From NCBI RefSeq assembly GCF_040436345.1, contig NC_133234.1, positions 11,160,446-11,224,445 of the forward strand: a stretch of 64,000 bases of DNA, given 5' to 3'. The position numbers were made by a program, and so were the translations under genes. Below, piece after piece: positions 15,801 through 27,060 of this stretch. Position 1 is the stretch's first letter, and every line of letters starts with the position of its first letter. The notes under the pieces were generated by a model. It had not been told where the DNA came from. It ran no database searches and saw only the letters and a program-made list of their open reading frames with translations. This DNA is from Pagrus major. Taxonomy: Eukaryota; Chordata; Actinopteri; Spariformes; Sparidae.

Positions 15801-18800
15801 AAAGTGCCAGGACATGTTATTAAGGTGAGTATGAGCTGGGCGTTGGTGTGGTTCTCCATTTCTGTTGAGCCAGAAAGCCAAGAAACACATGTCTACCCTC
15901 TCTGAACACCCTCCTTCTACTCCCCTCCTCATCCTGTCTGTATGGTCAGCTGGTCCCTGTTTTCTCCTAACCCTCCTTCCACTGAAATTAGGCGTGGATT
16001 ACTCGAACACAGTCCATCTCGGCCGCCCTTAATGTCAGTCTGCGTTCCTCCCCGACTCCAGCTCATTTAATTTGCCGTTCCTTTTGTCTCCCATCTGCTC
16101 TCTGTCTCGCACTTAAAGGGCTTCCCCTCTCGACAGCTCCGAGCAATAATTCCAGGCAAAGAGTACCTCTATTCACGACAGCAGAAATGTTGCCTGACTG
16201 AAACTGCTCCGATGTCTTGTCTCCCCCACACACACACACACACACACTACCATGGTGATGGGAACATGTCAGGAAGCCTCTCCAGTCTCTCCTCTAATCA
16301 GGTCCATATGTAGTCTTGTCTTTCAGCACTTAAATAGTGCAGTTTGTTACAAGCTCCTGCTCAATCCCTGCACACCGCGCGCCAGCACTGTCTGTGTTTG
16401 TGTATTTGTCTTGTTGCATGTGGTATAATGCAGTGTATGTTTAATCTTCTAATGTTGCGCCACAAAACCCATAATCTTGGCAGTCAAAATGAATTTCTGT
16501 TCTTTCCAAATCTCCCCTTAAGCCTTTCAACAACATAGCCAGCCTGCCGGGGTCAGCCAATGAGATTGTAAAGAGTACATTTTAGCACATTTTTTGGCAT
16601 CTGTGCAGACACACATAAGAGACACGTTTTGTCTAAAGCGTTGCAGACATTATAGTTTCAGGCTACTGGAACGTTGCAGGAAATTTGGAAATGGTGAATT
16701 CAATCCAGCGCTGTGTTTATATCGGAGAAATTCTGCCTGCTGCAAAGTGAATAAAGTGAAGTAATGTCTGAAAGGTGTTCACATAAAAAGCAGGATTTTA
16801 CACCATAAATTATTAGTGGTATTGGTAATGGTCAATTATTATGTTAAAGGAATATTTTACACTTTACACAAATACACTTTTTTGCTTTTTTTTTGGCTAA
16901 AAGTTAGATGAAAAGGTTGATACCAATCTACACTGTACTGAAGCTATTGCTAGCTGCTGGTAAACTTAGCTCAGCACAGAGACGGGAAAGAGGGGGAAAC
17001 GTTTCTCTACGTAGTCCGTCTGTCTGCGAGTTAAAAAGTGCTCATCAACAGGCTTTAGTTAGCTTTTTGTTACTTTTGGACAAAGCCTGGCTAGCACTTT
17101 CGCCATTTTCCAGTCTATATGCTAACAGAAGCTAACAGGCATCAGGTTGTAGCTTCATTTTTGGTGTATAGACAGACGTGAAAATAATCTTCAGTTTGGG
17201 AATTACACTATTTGTCTTTTTGCCAAACATCTGATGAAAATATACTGAAGTTTAGCGTATAGACATCAATCTTCTTGTTTAAATTCTCTGTAAGAAAACG
17301 AATAGTCATATTTCCCAAACTGTCAAACTATTTTATTAACTAGTGATGTCTGGCCAAGTGTGGATCTGATTTTTGGCTTCTTCTTTTATTGAACTCGAAA
17401 AAAATTTCACAGTCTGTTTTTCAAACCACATTCTTTCCTTTTCCCCAGCTTTAGGGCAAAGTTAATTTTGGAGGGAAAATACTGGAAAATATTGTAAAAG
17501 CAAATATCACCAAAACACATAACTTCCTCCCTAATTTTATTACACATGGAAAGAAGTTTACTGCAAGTTTCTGTGACACCTCTCCCTTTGATTCTTGAAA
17601 ATGACTGATAGGATGCAATTAATTATGGATTTGATTCATATGTACTTAAAGTGATTTTCATTTCAGTCATTTTTGCTTTAAAACAATTGCTCAAAATCTA
17701 ATCAAAATGGTTGCAAATTAATTTTCCGTCAATCAACTAATAGACCAATCAGGATTTTGGCTGATTCTGCAGACCTGCTGCGTGTCTACAGATGCAGATA
17801 GAGACAGATGTCTGAGCTCTGTTCTGCTGCTGTCTCGCCATTCAGCACCATCCACTTACAATAAGCCCGCCAGCCTCCCAGGACGAAGTATAGCTAGAGA
17901 GCAGCCACAGTCGCCTCAAGTGACTGTCTGATGTCCTCCCACACACTCACCCTAGAGCCACAACAAAGAGCGTACCCTAATCACACCAACTTCCCCGTCT
18001 TACCAGCTAATCCCCCTCAGAACTACAGTAGATGCCAAGAAATCACACACAGTGTGTTGGTTCAGGTTTTCCAAAAGCCACTTTAGCTTAGGTTTCATGC
18101 CTGCTGGGGTGAATGTGATATGAAATAATTGCAAACAGTCAGATGTCCATTAAGTTTGAGGAGATGATTGCAAAAAAGGCAGGGGGAAGAAAGGCACTGG
18201 CTTTCTTTCTAAGGGAGATGTTTCAAAACCAATCAGAGAGCCAAGGTGTGCATTTCTGCTGTGTGTGCACCATTAAAAGGACCTTACAGACAAAACAGTC
18301 GAGCTTCAGTCGGATACGATTTGTTATTTTAGCACACGCTCACACAATCAGTCCAAAGGGAGTAGAAGAATTGAAGGAAAAAGACTTTCCCATTCAACTT
18401 TTCCCACACTCAGACAGACAGAGGAGCGCTGATTGACACAGTGGGGTTATCACGGACGGCACTTACACAGGAAATATGGATGAGGAAACCTCACAGGACC
18501 CCATAAACAAACATTTTGGCACTTTTAGTGGCGTCTGCGCCTTCAAGCACAAGACATGTTTTGTTTGGGAGCCTGAGTCGTCTCAGAGATTTTTTATTCA
18601 GTCGGAAGGAATTTTTAAAAGGTGAATTCTATTAATTCCAGCGCTTTAATACCCCCACCTCCCAAAACAGCCGTTTACTCAGCCTATATTAATCCCTCGA
18701 CTGAAGCATCACAAAGCTGCTATAAAGAAGAGAAAATACAAGAAGGCCAAGTGTTAAAATTCATGGCCTCCATCCAGCCGTTCAGTGAGCTGCTTTCCAG

Positions 18801-21800
18801 CCAATTTCTGCTTCTGTGTTCTTTCCACTTCTCCATCCAGCTATACAATGATGCTAAAAACAGACTCATGACTAACGAAAACACTTAAGATTTTTTTGTC
18901 AAGCCTGTTGCTCATTTTCATCCATTTTGAGGCCAGGCCCTGTCTGCTCCGTGGAGTGTAAACGGAGCGGGGAAGCGCCAACTCTGTTTAGCGAGCGCAG
19001 TAAACATGCACTAATGAATCCCATGCTATAAATGAGTTCCACAAGTTTGATTCAATGTGGAGCTAAGTTTAGCTGAGAAACATGCGCAGGTCAGCCTCCC
19101 CTTGTTCCTACACCACCATTATTCCAGGAAATGATGTACCTTACTGAAGTGATCTGATGTGCCTCAGACTTATTCTATATTTACCTCGACAGGACTTCTC
19201 TACGTCTGCACAGGGAGCATGCCTCTTAAATTCATTCCTGCTTGTTGCCTGCATGCTTTTAAGAAACCTTTATTTTATCTGCAAATTTCAAGCAAATCTT
19301 GTTTCAAAACTAATGGAGTCTGCTTAAACCTGCATTGTTTTATTTACTTTTTGGCCACTAGGGGGCAGCACAACAAGCTGTAAAAACAACACTGACATAT
19401 TACCACCTTACAAAGCAGCCAAAAATGTTAGCAAACGACGGCTTATTTACACATCCAGTAGACACACGGCCACATTAGCATCCGTTTGAGAAATTAAGCC
19501 CAATTTTCACTCTCCTTTTAGCTCTGTGATACCCTTTTTAAGCCAGAATTACTTCAGCTGCTAAGCTAAAAGCACCTGAAATGGGTGAACAAGCTCAACC
19601 CCACATATTTTTCAATTCTATTTGAGATCTCACGGCTTCTGGAGACTTGGATTATGCCAGACAAACTGTATGGAGCCATTTAAGGTTTTCTGTGGTTTTT
19701 TTGGGGTTTTTCTTTTTGTCATTTTAAAACAAGTCTCCAGCTACTTCAGTTGTTTAGAGGGAATGGGGCAATGCTAATTCAAGCTCGACCATCTCCTGAC
19801 AGAGATATTGGGCTCTCTAGCTGCTAAACGCTCCATTATGGTCACAAGCTAGACACAAGATAAATCATCTTTGCTGCTGAAAATAGCTGCCTGCTACATC
19901 TGGAGACAACTCTCATGAAAGTGGTGAACCAAAACAGTAATAATGTGGGCCTTAAAAGCAAAACAATGAGTTAAAAGATGCTAAAGTGCTCCTTAAAGCT
20001 GAGAGGAACTGCAGAATTGCCTTTTATCCGTCACTAAACACTCTCTCTTTAACATTACAGGTAGTCATTTACTCATGCAGCCTTATTGCACGCTCTACAA
20101 AAGGCCAGAAACCTTCACTGCTCCTTCCTCAGTTTGGGTCCTGAGTAATCAATAACTCTGATCGCCATAATGCAGCTCCTCTCATACTGTTTCAGCTCCA
20201 TGAGAGGTGGCTTGTGGGAGTCTTAGCTGTTCATACAACATTTATTAATCCTAAAGAGTATCATGACATCTGTTGGCTCTGTTCTCTGTTGTTCTCAGAC
20301 TGGTTCACTGGTGCAGAACAAATTATAGCCCCAACTTTGAACATATGTTGTACAGTTCGCATGCATGCTGCACATGCAGACGTGAGAGCGTTGGCCCTAA
20401 TGTACACACATGAGGATAATGTGGGTAATGCATTTGTTGGCATGCAAAAAAACATCCCTGAGCTATGAAGCACAGCTTATCATTGGATGGTTTCATGGCC
20501 ACTGAGATGGAAGGTCCCAAGAAATGGTTTAGTTTATAGTCCTGTGGATGTTGATGTCCTTTAATATTGGGTGTCTGCAGATACCGAGTGCGACCTTAAA
20601 CTTACTTATACTTACCTAAACTGTGATTAAATATATATCGGACACATTGAAATAACATGAAAGCTACTTAATCACCTTATTTTTAATGAGATACGTGATC
20701 CAAATCATAAAGGTGTTTATTCAAAACCATTACATTGATCAGCTTATATGATGTGAACGAATGTAACTGGAGAATTTGACTCCTGAAACTGACTTGACAC
20801 AATCCACTCGAAAGAAGACTTATCACTCTTGATGAAGGTGTAAGTGTCAAATTTAGCACTGAGTGCCTGTGTGTGACACCAGCGTATCGAGGTGTGCGCG
20901 TGAACAATGTTAAGTGACACGTGTGAGGCAGCGAAGGTGTGAGCGAGCGAACGAGAGCTCTTAATTACTTTAACATTTATGGTAAGTTATTTTAGTGCAC
21001 AGTGCTGCGCTTATATCTCTGAGCCTGTGTCGTGTGTTTCCAGTCTGATCACATCACAGACAGCATGCCTCTGCTGCTCGCTGACATCCTGTCATATGAT
21101 TCAGAGACCGGTATCTCTTGGAATGGCCTCATGTATGGTGGAACATGTGATTATCTCATTTTTGAGGGGACATTCATGGCTGCAGTCAGTCCACATGGTT
21201 TGAGTTACAAAGAAAATCAAAATCCAGACCACGGTGACACACTCAAACCTCGGCTCTGAAACGCAATAGGGCTGTGCAATATGACCGAAGTCTCATATCA
21301 GGATAACGAATAACCAATAATTATACATAACATGAAAATAAAGATGTTTTTCTATCACCATATCACACAGACCTAAAAACACGCAACAAAATAAGTGAGA
21401 TATTGTTCACGCAAAGTTGACTTCTGATGAAGTGTCCACAATCAGAGGGGTTCTTCCTCCTGGGATCATGAATATGCTCAGTCAATTTCAAGGTAATCTG
21501 TCTATTTGACATCTCTTGTGTGCAATTTCTGCCAAAGAAGGTAGGAGAGGAAATGTCAGGCTGTCATCAAAAACCTTGGGGCTCATACTCTGGGGACCAT
21601 GAATATAATTTATATACTGCATATATGATGAAAATGTATATATTAATGTAAGGGCATGAAGAGTGGGGATCCATGATATGTTTTTTTCAGGGCAGATACC
21701 GATTCTTAGTAATCAGTGAGACCGAAAACCAATATTTGATTCCACTACATTTATTTGATACATTTAGTTACTAGTTACTTTGCAGATTCAGATTATGCAG

Positions 21801-23648
21801 TGTTGACATTTTGTGACTCATGATGTGTAACTAATCAGATAGTGTAGAGGGAGAGAAAGAACGCTGCATCAGAGCCAAAGTATTGCAATTCTAAAGTAAC
21901 TTATTCTATCGGCAATCAGACACAAAAAACAGCAATACGGATAATCAGAAAAATGCTGAATACCAGCCAGGCTGATAATCGCTTTATCCCTAATGAAGAG
22001 TATGATTAGTGAAGCTTGTTCCTACTTAATGAGTAGGCCTTGCAACTACACCATAGCCTCTGTACACACAAGTGTAAATTAAGATCACTGAAATAGGTCA
22101 AACTCATTCGCTCATTCCCACTTCCATTCATATTCAGGGCAAAGCTTCCTGGTTCATATTCAGACATGAGTATACATGGAGTGGGGGGAAAAAGTGGAAG
22201 CCCAGATGAGGGTCTCTCTGTCCTGGCTCAGCTAATCTCTCACAGTTTAACTGACAAACTCTTATCAGACTATAGCCATTTGTTTACATGACACTGGCTT
22301 GAAGGCCTTCAGCCCACAAGGCGGTTTGGATTATCTGCTCAGAAGCGTACTGCGTGTGTGTTTTGGCACTATCATAAAATAACTGATCTGAGACTCGGAG
22401 CTGCGGCGGCAGCAGCCACCATGAGAGGAGAAGTAATCCGGGTTGGACATGCAGCTGCACGGGTTCACTTCATTCAGCTTTATCAGTAAATCACACAGTC
22501 AGGTCTGTGGCATGAAATACTCTCAGTTCAGTTTGTGACCTTCTATTTACTATAAAGTAACTATACCCCAATGTGACTTTATTATATACTATAGATAGTG
22601 AGCTTCTATATGCAAGTCAATGATTTGATACCTTATTATTCTTAAACGCACTTCCTCCTTCCTTCCTTAGGTGGTATTTGCTTCAACTATAATAAACCAT
22701 ATCATTGCACATACTATATTTTGCACAATTTGCAGCATTTATAATAAGCATGTGACCTTGTCATAAGTTATAGCGGGTTAAATGAGCACTATGTAGTTTT
22801 GGAGAAGAACTTTAAACTCAGAATTTTAATATTTACAATATTAATGAGGTAATAATACAAACTCAGGAATATCTTTTTTTCCATAACTGAATAAACAAGC
22901 TGTTCTCAGAGGAAAACTGTTTGAAGCTAGAAAGGTGGCAGGGTCCGCCAAATATAAACAAAGTAAACAGTATGAAATTGTGTTGTCCTTTAAAGTCAGT
23001 TTGTTTATTTGGTCATGAAAACAAAGAGAGTTTGTTTATTTAGTTTGTTCAGGCTTAACAAATCAGTCAATGAAAACTACATAGTGCCCCTTTAAGGGAC
23101 CTTTTTTCTTTATTTGATATATTTTTTGCTACAGGATGTAGATCCTGCCATAAGTCTGTCCTCCATATGGAGGGCTGCCAGCCAGATATCTTATCAATTT
23201 CCACCAGTTTACAGGCTTGCAACATGCAGAGAGATACTGAGAGCAACTTCAAAGACATCAAAGACATCAGACAGACGGACAAAAAGGTGCATGCATGATA
23301 AATCTGCAGGTTTTTTCTGTTTTTTTACACCACGACTTCAGCGTTTCAAAACATGTTTCTGTGCAGGAACAGACAAGACTCTTTCTCACTGTGTTTCTGA
23401 GAAATGCTCCTTTAACGTCAGGTTTTAAATCATGACAACCCACTCTGGTTGTTTTTCTATTTATGTCTGCAAAAATACATGAATAAAAATAAAGAAACTA
23501 CACACAACATCCTGGTTCTGAAATACCTCCGTGTCCCCCCTGACTCACACACATCCATCCATGCCGTCCATCCATCCCTGCGCACGGGGGGAGAGGAAAC
23601 CAATGTGGGGAGAGGAAAAACAGCCTTACCGTGATTGTCTTCATCCAT
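881..23648 (-). CDS. cyth3: cytohesin-3 (ARF guanine-nucleotide exchange factor), 5' nine coding exons
   Basis: Cytohesins load GTP onto ARF GTPases at PIP3-rich membranes. Coding exons, 5' to 3' on the minus strand: 23648-23630, 8626-8544, 8191-8127, 6580-6514, 6368-6250, 3730-3650, 3533-3421, 1296-1148 and 992-881. All junctions are GT-AG and the phases agree, giving 269 codons plus 1 nt. The start [16 protein letters not shown] is cytohesin-3-like. Residues about 10-60 form a charged coiled coil, and the Sec7 domain follows. Its catalytic glutamate finger is present in [10 protein letters not shown] as Glu156, the same number as in ARNO. The last exon ends [12 protein letters not shown], the start of the PH domain; the PH body and polybasic tail are beyond the left edge. 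Choosing cyth3 over cyth1/2/4 rests on the N-terminus and on rac1 next door, as in human 7p22. The teleost a/b copy is undecided. Confidence 0.93.
1098..1127. repeat. (CA)n microsatellite
   Basis: An interrupted CA run lies in cyth3 intron 8, between the exons at 881-992 and 1148-1296. Confidence 0.9.
1297..3420. other. cyth3: cyth3 intron 7
   Basis: A 2.1 kb intron without coding signal. The only structured part is the GATA-rich stretch near 3150-3235, listed separately; the rest looks like ordinary AT-rich unique sequence. Confidence 0.6.
3145..3235. repeat. GATA/GATG-rich stretch with retroposon-tail-like motif
   Basis: Degenerate AGATAAGATAAGATGAGAT units run into AACTTTTATTGATCCCC. From memory this combination is common in fish genomes near the ends of RTE/Rex-type non-LTR elements or their SINEs. 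The family assignment is inference; the GATA-rich repeat itself is visible. Confidence 0.45.
3731..6249. other. cyth3: cyth3 intron 5
   Basis: A 2.5 kb intron. It contains a short GAAA run right next to exon 6 (3738-3754), the ACTTTTACTTGAGTAAAT-type dispersed repeat at about 5425-5545, and a poly-G tract at 6128-6137. I see no gene. Confidence 0.55.
5425..5545. repeat. dispersed repeat, 'stepwise AGTACTTGAGTAAA' family
   Basis: Iterated imperfect words (GGAAGTAT, AAGTATTCAAGTA, GTAGTACTTGAGTAAA) end in CCATCACTGG. The same style recurs in the opposite sense at about 49685-49822, ending in CCCACCACTG. It is a degenerate dispersed teleost repeat of unknown class. Confidence 0.55.
6581..8126. 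other. cyth3: cyth3 intron 3
   Basis: A 1.5 kb intron between the exons encoding SKTSQRNKQ and RLKFEIAEV. No repeat, RNA gene or alternative exon could be supported. Confidence 0.5.
9410..9432. repeat. (TA)n microsatellite
   Basis: About 11 uninterrupted TA units lie in cyth3 intron 1. Confidence 0.9.
10004..10381. repeat. fold-back (inverted-repeat) element, family A
   Basis: The left arm contains TTAGATGAGAAGATTGACAC, then TTAGCTTAGCATAAAGATTGG and GGGGAAACAGCTAGC. The right arm contains their reverse complements in reverse order: AGCTAGCTGTTTCTCCCTG, CAATCTTTATGCTAA and GGTGTCAATCTTCTGAG. The unit is a long palindrome around a short loop near 10155-10205, the structure of a MITE or fold-back transposon. 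Other copies in this window lie near 16850-17250, 31575-31802, 41090-41235 and 52428-52675. Confidence 0.75.
10730..10930. repeat. dispersed repeat, 'CATGTTAGCAT' family (family C)
   Basis: Contains GCTAACACACTAAACTAAGA, CAGCATGTTAGCATTGCCAT and GCTGCTAGCATGGCTGTA in this order. The same word order recurs at about 14885-15010 and 38930-39105. It is a dispersed teleost element of uncertain class. Confidence 0.65.
13370..13590. repeat. dispersed repeat, 'AACGATT...AAAACAGTG' family (family E)
   Basis: The words ACGAGTAACGATTTCTTTC, CCATTAAATGCCAGAAAACA and AAGACAAAGGTGACATCA match the order of a repeat seen again at about 38545-38765, 44695-44835 (reverse sense) and 56540-56750. Copies are diverged and have no clear ends. 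Confidence 0.5.
14885..15012. repeat. family C repeat, partial copy
   Basis: Contains ATGAGCATGTTAGC, ATTTAGCTCAAAGCACC and TGGCTGCTAGCTTGGCTGTA, in the same order as the copy at 10730-10930. Confidence 0.6.
16227..16247. repeat. (CA)n microsatellite
   Basis: A short uninterrupted CA run in cyth3 intron 1. Confidence 0.9.
16850..17250. repeat. family A fold-back element, diverged copy
   Basis: The left part carries AAAGTTAGATGAAAAGGTTGATACC. The right part carries AAGCCTGGCTAGC, TTTTCCAGTCTATATGCTAA and TGTAGCTTCATTTTTGG. Word order and inverted arrangement match the element at 10004-10381. Confidence 0.6.
19520..19770. repeat. fold-back family B repeat, partial copy
   Basis: Shares the words TTCAGCTGCTAAGCTA, TCTGGAGACTTGGATTA, TTTTAAAACAAGT and CTACTTCAGTTGTTTAG with the full element at 42579-43129. 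Only one arm and the loop side are recognisable. Confidence 0.6.
22778..23095. mobile_element. TTAA-flanked MITE-like element (family F)
   Basis: Its ends are inverted: the left side reads GAGCACTATGTAGTTTTGGA and the right side reads AAAACTACATAGTGCCCC. Both ends are bounded by TTAA. It is 318 bp long and has no coding capacity. An internal segment rich in GTTTGTTTATTT is shared with the related element at 55642-55938. TTAA duplications are known for piggyBac and some other cut-and-paste DNA transposons, so a non-autonomous DNA element is the best reading. Confidence 0.7.
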
Positions 23649-24045
23649 ATCGACTGAAGCAGTGGCAGGGCAGCCCCGCAGAAGACGTGAGCGACTGAAA
23701 CCTCCCGGAAATATGTCTTTCTCTGACTGATTCTCAGTGTGATTGTGTTTGGTTTTTCCCCCCGCTGACAAGACAGTCGAAGCCGGTGTGTGACAGACAG
23801 ATGGGTGAAGATGTCAGCGGTGAAATGAATGGAGAAAAAAAGAGAAAGGAAAAAGACGCCGGGAGTCTGGGTGTAGATTCAACAGGGGTCCTTAAAATGT
23901 AGGAGGGATATTTCAGAGGTGTCTGACCGCGATGTGAGAGACTGGCCGCTGCGCTGCTCCCTCCTGCTCCATCCTCAGCTGCTCCGTCTGCATTCACATT
24001 AGCTACACTGCAACCACGGCGACGTCATCAAGCCCCGCCCCTGCT
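23649..24045 (-). promoter_or_regulatory. cyth3: cyth3 5' leader and GC-rich promoter region
   Basis: This is sequence upstream, in gene sense, of the cyth3 ATG. It is G+C-rich compared with its surroundings and has several CpGs. It contains a CCCCGCCCC GC box (24033-24041) and a CRE-like CGACGTCA (24020-24027). No TATA box is evident. The transcription start cannot be fixed from sequence. Confidence 0.55.
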
Positions 24046-24239
24046 AACAACACCCCCCCTCCACCACCACACACACACCTACACACACCACACACTAAAA
24101 GTAGTTCAATTTGAATGTATTGAATCTAAAAATACTGTGACGAGCCTATATAAAATACCAACCATGCTTAAGTGGAACTGTAAAATGTGAATCCCAGCCC
24201 CCCCACATGCCCCCATGTTTGGAAAAAGACACAGTAAAA

Positions 24240-25050
24240 TGCCCTCTTATGCTCCTACATCTGATAAGACATGATAAATTACCCCCTAATGGCCCACTGT
24301 GCAAGTGGGTGCCCTTCCAGTGAGAGAAAATATAATTAAGTGTCCTCTAGGAGACCCTTTCAGTGGAGAAAATGCTTTAAAGTGCCCTCTAGAGTGTCCT
24401 CAAGGTGGTAACGAGCCCTTTAAGATACTTCTCCAGTGAAAATTTTTGTTTAAAGTGACCATAAAAGTGTGTTGTATCCTATCATATGAAGTGCCCTCTA
24501 GTATGCCTTTTCCATCAGCGAAAACATTTAGTATAAAGTGACAATGAAGTTGTGTCGTATCGTATCGTATCGTATCGTATCGTATCGTATCGTATCGTAT
24601 CATAACATACTGTATCATCTCAAATCGCATGAAGTGCCATCCAGTGTGCCCTTCCAGCAGAGAAAACATTTAGTGTACAGTGACAATAAAGTTGTCTTGT
24701 TTCATATTGTTGCAGCTAGTATGGTATGCTATGTATCGTATTGTCTTGTATTGTATCATATCATCTTATCGCATCCTATCGTAATATATCTTACCATATT
24801 GTAATATTATTATTGTATTGTAATGTATCTTATTGTATTCTATCATATCTTATCGGTTCATTGCGTAATACATATTATCATATCCTATTGAAATATATTG
24901 TATCATATTGTACCATATTGTATCATATGAAGTGCCCTCTAGTGTGCCCGTAGAGGAAAATGTTCAGTGTAAATTGACAATAAAGTTTTATCGTAATGTA
25001 TCTTGTTGTCTGAAGTGCCCTAAAGAGTGCCCTTCCAGTGGAAAAAGTGT
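24240..25050. repeat. compound minisatellite with pentanucleotide blocks
   Basis: A unit of roughly 75 bp, containing GTGCCCTCTAGTGTGCCC, GAGAAAACATTTAGTGTA and AGTGACAATAAAGTTGT, is repeated with divergence at about 24380, 24487, 24632 and 24929, with partial copies before and after. At least three copies are followed by pyrimidine-biased pentanucleotide arrays of the TATCG/TATTG type. Copy spacing is uneven because the pentamer blocks differ in length. Confidence 0.8.
24556..24600. repeat. (CGTAT)9 perfect pentanucleotide array
   Basis: Nine perfect CGTAT units lie directly after the AGTTGTGT end of one minisatellite unit. Degenerate relatives (TATCATATCTTATCG-like) fill 24700-24925. Confidence 0.95.
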
Positions 25051-26779
25051 GACGCTGCCCAATACGCTAGAAAAGGGTTAAGAACAATTTATAAATGGAC
25101 TTTCATGACTTTTATCCAGAGGGAACAAACATGAAAGAACTTAAGGGAATTTAAGTTTCTTGAGGGTCATATTTCCATAGTTTTCACCATTGGTTACTGA
25201 GTTCAGTTACACCAGTCTGCAATAGGGCATGTTGCAAGTAAACATGTAAACATAAAAGACCAGTTTTACCATGATCTAATCAACTTATTTGGAAATTGGA
25301 CACTAAGAGGAATGAGCAATTTTATTACCCTGTGCATTTTCAATTTGATTCAGCAAACTGGGTTAAACTGGGGGGTGATTTAAGGCTTGTCTGACCATTC
25401 ATGGGGCTTTTATGGCATTGTTGTCTTCAATGGGCTGAACTTCTGACCTTACATGGTGCAGTGAGCCGTAGCCACCAGTCAGTGAAGTCTCCATTTCAGC
25501 ATTCATTCAGATAAAACTGTTGTTTTTCCCCCCGGTTTTTTCATCTATGAATGTAAAACACCTCTTGCATGTCAATTTCAATCATAAATAGTAAAAGATG
25601 AATAACCCTTTGTGTGTAAGGATTCCTAACATTACATTTAAGTAGCCTTCCTTAAGTTCACTTAGGGGTTAAACCACTTAATCAATAATGTGAAGTTAAA
25701 GTGATAAGCAGGAAACATCCCTTGGTTTTATTGCAGATCCGACTGAGCTGTTTTACCTCGTAAGGCTACGCATGCACATTCAAATTAAATATTGCAAGAA
25801 TGATCTCTTTACATTGTGTCTGTTTAACATTACTGGTTTACACAAAAGGGTTTACTTCATTTATGATCCACACTAACACAACATTAGTTAAATACTGAAA
25901 ATCTAAAGGAACTTCTCTGAATCTGACCTCATACATCCGCTCTACTTTCCTTCGTACTGACGTACGCTTGACGCCACCTCTAAAGGCTCGTGGCCAAATG
26001 GAATCCGGCTCGGGTACTTCCTGCCTGTCTCTGCCCATGTGAGCTCACCACTCACTGAGGCTTTTCCAGGGTAGATCCCGACCACACCAGCAGTGATGTA
26101 CTGCAGGGAGGAACATGAAGGCAGGACTCAGCATGTGGTCCCGTGTTCAGGAAGGGAGTTGGTGCTGTGGACTCATTGTGCAGCACTACAGAGGGACAAT
26201 GGTAGAAATTCACAGTAAGGGAAGTGATGTGATTAGCCTGCCCTCCTTCACCCTTACTATGTTATGAAATCTGATCCGACTTGTGTCACTTCACTGCCAG
26301 CAATGAAATGTAACTAACTACATCTTCTCAAGTACAATTTTGAGGTACCCGTACTTCACTTGTGTATTTCCATGTACATACATATGTATCAGCTAGGCCT
26401 GAAGCATGAATACCCAGTCTGATTTTTGCTATACAGTGAGAGTTTGTGTTGAATGTGTTGGATTTTCCTTTTGCTCACGCAAAGTTTAAACTGTCAAGCA
26501 ACAAGTCTGGAAACTGGTACACTGCTGCACAGCACCCTCAGTTTTCCTTCTGTGGCACAGTCTTACACACCTCTCAACCTGCTGGCAGTAGGGCCATGCT
26601 GACATAACTGATGCATGTGTCCATTGTTTCAAACACCAGGAATGACCTCACTGTTACTGGAACCAGTATGGCACAGACTAAATTTACACACATTTCCAAT
26701 CTGTGCAAATGTGCTCATGATGTAATACACTTGAAAATACGCATAACTCCTAAAGTGTAGTGTTGGTTATTAAAGTGAA

Positions 26780-27060
26780 ATAGAATTTTCCACATGTGGA
26801 AACAAAATATGGCACAAGAAATAAGGTAAACATTTGCATCTTCATTTAACGTGAATATAAACTAATGTCACATGTGAACAGGATATTTTTAAAGTGATTG
26901 CCTCTTTTCTTTACACGTGAATAAAAATTTCACATGAGAAATACATACAGTCATATGTGACTGGCTTTTTTCACAAGTGGAAACAAATATGGCTCAAGAA
27001 ATTAACACTTTCACATGTGAATTACAAACATTATTATGTTATTGGCTTTTTTGAACATGA
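26780..27060. repeat. degenerate tandem repeats with palindromic CACATGTGAA core
   Basis: The words CACATGTGGAAACAAA, CACATGTGAACAGGA, CACGTGAATAAAAATTTCAC, CACAAGTGGAAACAAA and TTTCACATGTGAATT recur every 50-90 bp. TCACATGTGA is self-complementary and contains an E-box-like CANNTG. It is a satellite-like repeat of unknown class. Confidence 0.6.

Larger units (their letters stand above)
8627..23629. other. cyth3: cyth3 intron 1 (15.0 kb)
   Basis: The intron separates a 19-nt coding exon 1 from exon 2. It holds only dispersed repeats: a (TA)n, fold-back elements near 10.0, 10.7, 14.9, 16.9 and 19.5 kb, a TTAA-flanked element at 22.8-23.1 kb, and a short CA run. Several small open frames occur, but none shows family motifs or splice support. 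Long first introns often carry enhancers; nothing here can be named as one from sequence alone. Confidence 0.7.

Noticed and set aside
15132-15823. Two adjacent plus-strand frames (76 and 151 aa) in cyth3 intron 1
   Set aside because: No known motif, and the region reads like ordinary intron; may be old repeat debris.
24538-24953. Open frames with repeating IVSYR / YHI peptides
   Set aside because: They are translations of the pentanucleotide array; no start context, family or splice support.
25838-26038. Minus-strand open frame in a slightly CpG-richer patch between cyth3 and rac1
   Set aside because: 66 aa without a recognisable motif; could be a first exon of a non-coding RNA, but nothing supports it.
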